Source of the DNA: Hydrogenophaga sp.
GTDB lineage: Bacteria > Pseudomonadota > Gammaproteobacteria > Burkholderiales > Burkholderiaceae_C
Direction of reading: 5' to 3'
Length of the DNA stretch: 64,000 bases
Assembly (NCBI RefSeq): GCF_011772445.1
Contig: NZ_WVZN01000027.1
Coordinates: 20,587-84,586 of the forward strand
Below are positions 58,611-64,000 of this stretch, one piece after another. How positions within the stretch are numbered: position 1 is the stretch's first letter; each line of letters starts with the position of its first letter. A program made the translations under genes and the position numbers. The notes under the pieces are model-generated. The model worked only from the letters and a program-made list of their open reading frames with translations. It did no database searches and was not told the DNA's origin.

Positions 58611-59216
58611 TCAGTGCCGGGTGTGGGTCGGCGCGTCGGGGGCGAACTGTTCCAGCAAGAAGCGCCGGCTGGCGGCCAGGTGGCGGCGGCCCTTGGTGTT
58701 GTCGCCCAGCGTGCGAGCGATCTGCAGTGCCCCGACCAGTTGCGAGGCGATCAGGCCCGCCGCTTCGCGGGGCTGTCCGGGCGCCAGGGTGGCGGCCACG
58801 GCGCGGGTGAGGCCTTCGATGCGGGCGGCGGCGGCTTCGCGCACGGCATCGGCCTGGCGCGGCATTTCGGAGGCCAGCGCGGCCACCGGGCAGCCGCTTT
58901 CGGGCGAACGCAGGTGGCGGTCGGCGAGGTAGTTGTCCACCAGGGCCTGGAAGCGGCTGTCGCCGCGCGCCTCACCGGCGTCCAGGGCGCGGCGCATCCG
59001 CGCCTGGCTGTCCTGCCCGGCGCGCTCCAGGGCCTCGGCCAACAGCGCCTCGCGCGAGGCGAAGTGCGCATAGAAGCCGCCGTGCGTGAGCCCCGCGCGC
59101 TTCATGATGTCGGCCACGCCCACGCCCTGGAAACCGCTGGCCCGCAACACGCCGGCGGCGGTGTCCAGGATGCGGTCGTGGGTGGCCTGCTTGCGGCTGG
59201 TGGGGGGGCTGTCCAT
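58611..59216 (-). CDS. TetR family repressor of the SDR-MATE unit
   Basis: 201 aa from ATG 59216; an in-frame ATG at 59252 lies at the edge of the operator. Helix-turn-helix at about 15-60 (LDTAAGVLRASGFQGVGVADI and RAGLTHGGFYAHFASREAL). The C-terminal domain belongs to the TetR_C type with the motif SPESGCPVAALASEM. It is the likely repressor of itself and of the SDR-MATE genes, as matched palindromes lie before both. The inducer is unknown. Confidence 0.87.
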   Translation of the reverse strand: MDSPPTSRKQATHDRILDTAAGVLRASGFQGVGVADIMKRAGLTHGGFYAHFASREALLAEALERAGQDSQARMRRALDAGEARGDSRFQALVDNYLADRHLRSPESGCPVAALASEMPRQADAVREAAAARIEGLTRAVAATLAPGQPREAAGLIASQLVGALQIARTLGDNTKGRRHLAASRRFLLEQFAPDAPTHTRH

Positions 59217-59252
59217 GGCGGGTCGTTGAAGCTGAGGCGCGACTCTAGCCAA

Positions 59253-59270
59253 ATATGATGACCATCATAT
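59253..59270. promoter_or_regulatory. TetR autoregulatory operator
   Basis: ATATGATG-AC-CATCATAT is a perfect palindrome with a 2-bp centre, located 37 bases before the TetR ATG at 59216. It is the twin of the site at 58546-58563. Confidence 0.78.
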
Positions 59271-59321
59271 GCGTGGGGGAATGGCGATCCCGCAAGGGGC
59301 CGCCAGGCTTCGACCGCGGGC

Positions 59322-60086
59322 TCAGCCCGTGAACAGCGCCGTCGCCAGCCGCAGCAGCGCGGCCACCGGCGTGTCCAGCATGGGCAGTGTGAAGGCGATG
59401 CCGATCAGGCCGGCCGACAGCGTGATCGGGAAGCCGATGGCGAAGGCGTTCATCTGCGGCGCGATGCGCGAGACGAAGCCCAGCACGATGTTGATGAACA
59501 GCAGCATGCCGATCAGCGGCAGCGCGATCCACAGGCCGTAGCGGAACACCACGGCGCCGAGCTCGTGCAGGCGCATGGTGTTCACCGCGTCGAGCGCGCC
59601 GCCGCCCACGGGGAAGGTGCCGAAGCTGGACACCACCGCCTGCAGCAGCATGAGGTGCCCCCCCATCACCACGAACAGCAGCATGGTGGTGTTGCCGAAG
59701 AAGCGGCCCACGGTGCTGCTCTGGCTGCCGGTGCTGGGGTCGAAGAAGCCCGCGAAGTTCAGGCCCATCTGCAGGCCGATGAGTTCGCCGGCGAGCTCCA
59801 CCGCCGCGAACACGATGCGCACCGCCAGGCCGATGGCCAGACCGATGAGCACCTGCTGCACCACGGTTTCGATGGCGCGCGGGTCGGTGAGCGCCACCAC
59901 TGGCTGCTCGGGCAGCGCGGCCTGGGCGCAGATGGCGATGAGGAAGGCCAGTGCCACGCGCGTGCGCACCGGCACCGAGCGCGACGAGAAGATGGGCGCG
60001 CTGCTGAAGACCGCCAGGATGCGCAGGAAGGGCCAGAACACCGGCGTGACCCAGGCCATGATCTGGGCCTCGGTGAAGGTGATCAC
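59322..60086 (-). CDS. fliR: Flagellar export apparatus protein FliR
   Basis: 254 aa, about six membrane segments, with typical FliR stretches such as MGLNFAGFFDPSTGSQSSTVGRF and the late RIAPQMNAFAIGFPITLSAGLI. It forms the inner-membrane export gate with FliP and FliQ. It starts with GTG at 60086. It is the last gene of the fliK-R operon here; 51 bases beyond lies the divergent TetR operator. Confidence 0.93.
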   Translation of the reverse strand: MITFTEAQIMAWVTPVFWPFLRILAVFSSAPIFSSRSVPVRTRVALAFLIAICAQAALPEQPVVALTDPRAIETVVQQVLIGLAIGLAVRIVFAAVELAGELIGLQMGLNFAGFFDPSTGSQSSTVGRFFGNTTMLLFVVMGGHLMLLQAVVSSFGTFPVGGGALDAVNTMRLHELGAVVFRYGLWIALPLIGMLLFINIVLGFVSRIAPQMNAFAIGFPITLSAGLIGIAFTLPMLDTPVAALLRLATALFTG

Positions 60087-60105
60087 GCGCGCGCTCCGGC
60101 CGCGG

Positions 60106-60375
60106 TCAGACCGCGTATTGCGGAATGGAGAGGATCGTGATGCGGATGAACTCGACCATGGTGGTGAGCATCCACGGCCCTGCGATGGCGAACACCGCGA
60201 TGGCGGCGATCAGCTTGGGCACGAAGGACAGGGTCTGTTCGTGGATCTGCGTGATGGCCTGGAACAGGCTGATCACCAGGCCCACGCCGAGCACCGTGGC
60301 CAGCACCGGTGCAGCCACGGCCAGCAACAGGAAGAGGGCGTTCTGACCGAGCGTGAGGGCGGCTTGCGGTTCCAT
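60106..60375 (-). CDS. fliQ: Flagellar export apparatus protein FliQ
   Basis: 89 aa, two membrane helices (LFLLLAVAAPVLATVLGVGLVI and IAAIAVFAIAGPW) around the conserved QAITQIHEQTLSFVPK loop. It is part of the FliPQR gate. ATG 60375 lies 10 bases after the fliP stop. Confidence 0.95.
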   Translation of the reverse strand: MEPQAALTLGQNALFLLLAVAAPVLATVLGVGLVISLFQAITQIHEQTLSFVPKLIAAIAVFAIAGPWMLTTMVEFIRITILSIPQYAV

Positions 60376-60385
60376 GGTGTCGTAC

Positions 60386-61177
60386 CTATTGCGCGAAGGA
60401 CGCGGCGAGCGAGCCGATGAGGATGTTCCAGCCGTCCGCGAGCACGAACAGCATGAGCTTGAACGGCAGGGCCACCAGCACGGGCGACAGCATCATCATC
60501 CCCAGCGACATGAGCACACTGGCCACCACCATGTCGATGACCAGGAAGGGGATGAAGATCATGAAGCCGATCTGGAAGGCGGTCTTCAGTTCGCTGGTGA
60601 CGAAGGCCGGCACCAGCACGCGAAAGGGCGCGTTCTCGGCGGTCACGTCGTCGGGCAGGCGGGCCAGGTTGGCGAAGAGTTCGAAGTCGGACTGGCGCGT
60701 CTGCTTGAGCATGAAGGCGCGCATGGGTTGCTCGCCGCGCTGCAGCGCCTGTTCGAAGCCGATCTCGTTGCGCGAATACGGGCCGTAGGCGTTGCTGTAG
60801 ACCTGATCGAGCGTGGGGCCCATGACGAACAGCGTGAGGAACAGCGAGAGGCCCACGATCACCTGGTTGGGTGGGGCCGACTGCGTGCCCAGGGCCTGGC
60901 GCAGCAGCGAGAGCACGATGACGATGCGGGTGAAACCCGTCATCAGCAGCAGCACCGCCGGCAGGAAGGACAGCGCGGTGAAGAACAGCAGGGTCTGGAT
61001 CGGCACCGAGTAGCTGGCGCCGCCCGCGCCCTGGCCCACCACCAGGGGCAGGGAAGGGCCTTGCGGCGTGGGCACGGGCGCGTTCTGCGCCCAGGCGCCG
61101 ATCGACAGCAGCATCAGCGCCAGCAGCAGCGCGAGCGCGCGCAGCCAGACCAGGCGGGGGAGTTCAGCGCGGCGCAT
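60386..61177 (-). CDS. fliP: Flagellar export apparatus protein FliP
   Basis: 263 aa from ATG 61177, which overlaps the end of fliO by 14 bases. A signal peptide ([18 protein letters not shown]) precedes the FliP body with [21 protein letters not shown], the [13 protein letters not shown] loop and the terminal [21 protein letters not shown]. It is a core component of the export gate. Confidence 0.94.
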   Translation of the reverse strand: MRRAELPRLVWLRALALLLALMLLSIGAWAQNAPVPTPQGPSLPLVVGQGAGGASYSVPIQTLLFFTALSFLPAVLLLMTGFTRIVIVLSLLRQALGTQSAPPNQVIVGLSLFLTLFVMGPTLDQVYSNAYGPYSRNEIGFEQALQRGEQPMRAFMLKQTRQSDFELFANLARLPDDVTAENAPFRVLVPAFVTSELKTAFQIGFMIFIPFLVIDMVVASVLMSLGMMMLSPVLVALPFKLMLFVLADGWNILIGSLAASFAQ

Positions 61178-61535
61178 CGCCGGGGCCTTTGACGAGATGT
61201 TGCGCGAGGCGCGCGGCAAAACCGCCGGCGAACGGGGCCGGGGCCGCGGGCGGCGTCGCGGCTTCGGCCGGCAGCGCCGTCTCGTGCAGGGTGTTGATGC
61301 TGCCCGGTGCGACGCCGAGCACCAGGCAGGTGGCGTCTTCGCCGCGGCCGACCTGCAGCGTGACCACGCGCTGCTGCGGGCCGAGCGAGACGCTGCCCAG
61401 CACCTTGACGAAGGGGCCGCTCTGCCCGGGTACGCCCGGCAGGCCGGGCATGCGCCCGCGCGCCCACTTCAATGCCCAGGCGATGCCCACCATCAGGGCG
61501 AGCAGGACCAGCGCCGGCCAGGCGTTCTGCCACAT
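61164..61535 (-). CDS. fliO: Flagellar export-gate assembly protein FliO
   Basis: 123 aa. One N-terminal membrane segment ([21 protein letters not shown]) and a short cytoplasmic domain with the FliO-typical [21 protein letters not shown]. It helps FliP oligomers form. The start lies 13 bases after the out-of-frame end of fliN. Confidence 0.9.
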   Translation of the reverse strand: MWQNAWPALVLLALMVGIAWALKWARGRMPGLPGVPGQSGPFVKVLGSVSLGPQQRVVTLQVGRGEDATCLVLGVAPGSINTLHETALPAEAATPPAAPAPFAGGFAARLAQHLVKGPGDAPR

Positions 61536-61547
61536 GTCGGTGTTCCT

Positions 61548-61963
61548 TCAGGTCCGGCTAAGGCGTTTCATGCGCTCGGACGGCGTCACGATGTCCGTGA
61601 GGCGGATGCCGAACTTGTCGTTCACCACCACCACCTCGCCCTGCGCGATGAGGTAGCCGTTGACCAGCACGTCCATGGGCTCGCCGGCGAGTGCGTCGAG
61701 TTCCACGATGGAGCCTTGCGCGAGCTGCAGGTGATGTACTTGATGGGCACGCGCGTGCGACCGAGCTCCACCGAGAGCTGCACGGGGATGTCCAGCACCA
61801 TCTGGATGTCCTGCGCGCCGCCGCTGGCGGTCTTGACGGGAATGTTGTCGGCCTCGAAGGCGGGGGCGCCTTCGTCCACGGTGGTGGCGGCCTGCTCTTC
61901 AAGCGCCTGCGCCCATTCGTCGGCGATGGCGTCCTGGTTCGGTTCGTTGGTTTCGGTAGACAT
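61548..61963 (-). pseudogene. fliN: Flagellar motor switch protein FliN, frameshifted as given
   Basis: ATG 61963 opens a normal FliN N-terminus (MSTETNEPNQDAIADEWAQA) and runs in frame to [11 protein letters not shown]. Then the frame breaks at about 61731-61735: the remaining FliN domain ([18 protein letters not shown] and [17 protein letters not shown] [16 protein letters not shown]) continues in another frame to a TGA at 61548. Relatives would read KYI-LQLAQGS; the given DNA has two additional bases there (or lacks one). Restoring the frame gives about 137 aa, the usual length. Because the rest of the operon is intact, a sequencing or assembly error is as likely as a real mutation. Confidence 0.8.
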
Positions 61964-61983
61964 GGTTTTCTCCTGAACGCCGG

Positions 61984-62988
61984 TCACAGGTCGGGGGACG
62001 ACCCGAGCCAGTTCATGTCGCTGCCCCGCAGGCTGCGCTCGACGCGCAGCGCGTACTTGCCCTTGTGCGTGCCGTACTGGCACTCGAAGACGGGCACGCC
62101 GTCGACGTGTGTGGTGATGGTGGGCAGCCGGTCGAGTTCGATGAAGTCGCCCACCTGCATGGCCAGCAGCTGCTCCACCGTGGCCTCGGTCTTGGCCAGT
62201 TCGGCCACCATGGTCACCTCGGCGGCCTGGATCTCGTGGCTGAGCAGCTTGACCCAGCGGCGATCGACCTCGATGGCGTCGCCCTGCACGCTGGAGTACA
62301 GCACGTCGCGAATGGGCTCCAGCGTGGCGTAGGGGATGCAGATGTGCAGCGAGCCGGTGATGTCGCCGATCTCCAGCGTGAAGCTGGTGGAGACGACGAT
62401 CTCGCTCGGCGTGGCGATGGTGGCGAACTGCGGCTGCATCTCCGAGCGCTGGTAGGCCAGCTCGATCGGGTAGACGCCGCGCCAGGCCTTCTTGTATTCC
62501 TCGGCCACCACCTCCACCAGGCGGTTGATGACGCGCTGCTCGGTGGGCGAGAAGTCACGGCCCTCGATGCGGGTGTGGAACTTGCCCGTGCCGCCGAAGA
62601 GGCTGTCGATGACACCGAACAGCAGCGTGGGTTCGCACACCACCAGGCCGTTGCCGCGCAGGGGGCGCACGGCCATGATGTTGAAGTTGGTGGGCACCAC
62701 CAGCTCGCGCAGGAAGGCGCTGTATTTCTGCACCTGCACCCCGCCCACCGAGATCTCGGGGCTGCGGCGGATGAAGTTGAACAGGCCGATGCGCAGGTTG
62801 CGCGAGAAGCGCTCGTTGACTATCTCCATCGTGGGCATGCGCCCACGAACGATGCGTTCCTGGCTGGAGAGGTTGTAGTTGCGGATGCCGCCTTCGGGCA
62901 CCTCTTCCTTGGCGAGCTTCTGGCTCTCGCCGGTCACGCCCTCCAGCAGGGCATCGACTTCGTCCTGTGACAGAAACGATTCGGACAT
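61984..62988 (-). CDS. fliM: Flagellar motor switch protein FliM
   Basis: 334 aa. The N-terminal CheY-binding peptide (SFLSQDEVDALLEGV) is intact, followed by the CheC-like middle domain and the C-terminal SpoA domain (QVGDFIELDRLPTITTHVDG). It forms the switch C-ring and binds phospho-CheY. It starts 18 bases after the fliL stop and ends 20 bases before the fliN start. Confidence 0.96.
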   Translation of the reverse strand: MSESFLSQDEVDALLEGVTGESQKLAKEEVPEGGIRNYNLSSQERIVRGRMPTMEIVNERFSRNLRIGLFNFIRRSPEISVGGVQVQKYSAFLRELVVPTNFNIMAVRPLRGNGLVVCEPTLLFGVIDSLFGGTGKFHTRIEGRDFSPTEQRVINRLVEVVAEEYKKAWRGVYPIELAYQRSEMQPQFATIATPSEIVVSTSFTLEIGDITGSLHICIPYATLEPIRDVLYSSVQGDAIEVDRRWVKLLSHEIQAAEVTMVAELAKTEATVEQLLAMQVGDFIELDRLPTITTHVDGVPVFECQYGTHKGKYALRVERSLRGSDMNWLGSSPDL

Positions 62989-63006
62989 GGCGTCGTGGCT
63001 CCGCGC

Positions 63007-63570
63007 TTACTGCACGATGAAGCTGGAGAACAGCACGGCCTGCACGGGGCTGGCCGGGCCGCGCTTTTTCTTGCCTTCGTCCTCGGCCTTGGGCGGGGCG
63101 TAGCCCATCACCTCGGAGACGGCGCCGATGATGTCGGCGCTGAGCTTGCCCTTGCCCTCGGCGCTGAGCACGTCCTCGGCGCTGCGTTTGGACAGGATCA
63201 CCAGGATCTGGCTGCGGATGCTGGGCATGAAGGCCTTGACGGCGTCGCCGGTGGCGGCGTCCTGCAGTTGCAGGGTCAGGCCGATCTGGATGTAGCGGTT
63301 GCCGCCGGGGTCGGCCAGGTTGACCACCATGTTGTCCAGCGGCAGGAAGGTGGGGGCGGACTTCGGGTCGACGGGTTTGACGGCGGCGACTTCCTCCTCG
63401 TCGTGCTCGTCGTCCTCGGCGGTGTTTTTCTTCAGGATGAACAGCGCGCCGGCGGCGCCCGCGATGGCGAGCACCACCACGCCGATCAGGATGAACAGCA
63501 GCTTCTTGCCCTTCTTCTTGGGGGCGGCTTCGGCGACCGGTTGGGCGGCAGCGGTGGCGGCGGCGGACAT
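63007..63570 (-). CDS. fliL: Flagellar basal body-associated protein FliL
   Basis: 187 aa. A short Ala-rich N-terminus, one membrane anchor (KKLLFILIGVVVLAIAGAAGAL), an acidic linker (NTAEDDEHDEEEV) and the periplasmic FliL domain (FLPLDNMVVNLADPGGNRYI). It supports the stator around the rotor. ATG 63570 follows AAGGAGTGCC. The gap of 126 bases to fliK contains no clear promoter, only a weak GCGCGG...CCCGCGC hairpin. Confidence 0.93.
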   Translation of the reverse strand: MSAAATAAAQPVAEAAPKKKGKKLLFILIGVVVLAIAGAAGALFILKKNTAEDDEHDEEEVAAVKPVDPKSAPTFLPLDNMVVNLADPGGNRYIQIGLTLQLQDAATGDAVKAFMPSIRSQILVILSKRSAEDVLSAEGKGKLSADIIGAVSEVMGYAPPKAEDEGKKKRGPASPVQAVLFSSFIVQ

Positions 63571-63696
63571 GGCACTCCTTCGTCGGTTGCCGCGGGCTCA
63601 AAGGCGCGCGGCTTGAGAAGGATTGTGGGAGGGGCCCCCCCTCGCCGTTCGTTCGATAAGCGCGGAAAAACCGGTTCTTTCCCGCGCCCTGGGGCC

Positions 63697-64000
63697 TCAG
63701 ACGAAGAGGTCCAGGCCCCGGTCGCTGGCGCCGGGCGAGGCCGCCCGCGCGGCCGGCGTGTCCCCGGCCTCGGCGCCGGCGCGCTCGCCGCGGTGCGCGC
63801 TGGCCTGTGCGCCCTGGCCGTCGCGGCGGAGTTCGCCCTGGCCCTGGCCCTGCTCGCCCACGGAGACCTGGCCCAGCGTCAGGCCGCCCTGCTGCAGGCG
63901 CTCGCCCAGCGCGGCCTGGGCCTGCTCACGCAGCGCCTCGCGCGCGGCGGCGTCGTCGGTGCGGATGTCCAGTTGCACCTCGTCGCCACGCAGCGCGAGC
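63697..64000 (-). CDS. fliK: Flagellar hook-length control protein FliK (C-terminal part)
   Basis: Only the last 100 or so codons lie in the window; the frame is open at the right edge. The visible LALRGDEVQLDIRTDDAAAR and LQQGGLTLGQVSVGEQGQGQ fit the end of the FliK C-terminal domain, followed by a Gly/Ala/Arg-rich tail that stops at 63697. FliK measures hook length and switches export specificity. It precedes fliL in the same direction, as in other beta- and gammaproteobacteria. Confidence 0.85.
   Translation of the reverse strand, partial: LALRGDEVQLDIRTDDAAAREALREQAQAALGERLQQGGLTLGQVSVGEQGQGQGELRRDGQGAQASAHRGERAGAEAGDTPAARAASPGASDRGLDLFV

Overview
The window is very G+C-rich, gene-dense bacterial DNA that reads as the chromosome of a betaproteobacterium, most likely in the Comamonadaceae (a Hydrogenophaga- or Acidovorax-like organism; the genus is an inference). 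Reasons are the extreme GC3 codon use, the imuA-imuB-dnaE2 operon, a TRAP-linked quinate/shikimate cluster, beta-type FliA promoters (TCAAG...GCCGATA), and an intergenic repeat typical in style of that family. No rRNA, tRNA, CRISPR array, transposase or prophage was recognised. No gene-free stretch exceeds 300 bases.

Layout. 1-1070: end of an acyltransferase-3 membrane protein. 1029-8056: seven-gene minus-strand operon for uptake and breakdown of shikimate/quinate-type compounds to protocatechuate (aroQ, TRAP transporter dctPQM, shikimate dehydrogenase, and a split QuiC: an HPPD-like protein plus a 3-dehydroshikimate dehydratase), divergent from an IclR regulator across two IclR-type boxes. 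8129-12318: MgtC-like protein, a VOC protein/TetR pair with palindromic operators, and a second TetR coupled through a 29-codon ORF to a DHA2 drug exporter. 12396-13396: RES-Xre toxin-antitoxin. 13420-18619: SOS mutasome imuA-imuB-dnaE2 with a LexA box. 18769-19866: orphan gene with an F-box-like segment. 19873-24883: YCII protein, TonB receptor with DUF2946 protein, and a DegP-like protease. 25034-28391: hybrid kinase divergent from an OmpR-type regulator. 28363-29366: accessory patch (AAA ATPase, HicB and a broken hicA). 29388-31227: arsenic operon arsR-acr3-arsC. 31405-44070: glycosyltransferase, a receiver protein, and a large sensory operon of three kinases and a periplasmic-binding lipoprotein. 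44197-51124: universal stress protein, a FliA-promoted coiled-coil protein and the chemotaxis operon (CheZ-like, cheY, cheA, cheR, cheD, cheB). 51288-53049: soluble receiver-kinase and NarL-type regulator. 53057-54667: nucleotidyltransferase-fold protein and a lipoprotein. 54700-56256: chemoreceptor. 56425-59216: MATE exporter, SDR and TetR regulon. 59322-64000: flagellar export/switch operon fliK-L-M-N-O-P-Q-R, in which fliN is frameshifted as given.

The most notable observations are: a 67-69 bp palindromic repeat present three times, each time directly after a stop codon inside an operon and twice supplying the N-terminus of the next protein; the four-gene kinase/substrate-binding-lipoprotein operon; a CheZ-like protein sharing its C-terminal tail with CheD; the split QuiC with a metal-ligand-less dioxygenase half; the F-box-like orphan; a decayed hicA beside an intact hicB; and the fliN frameshift.
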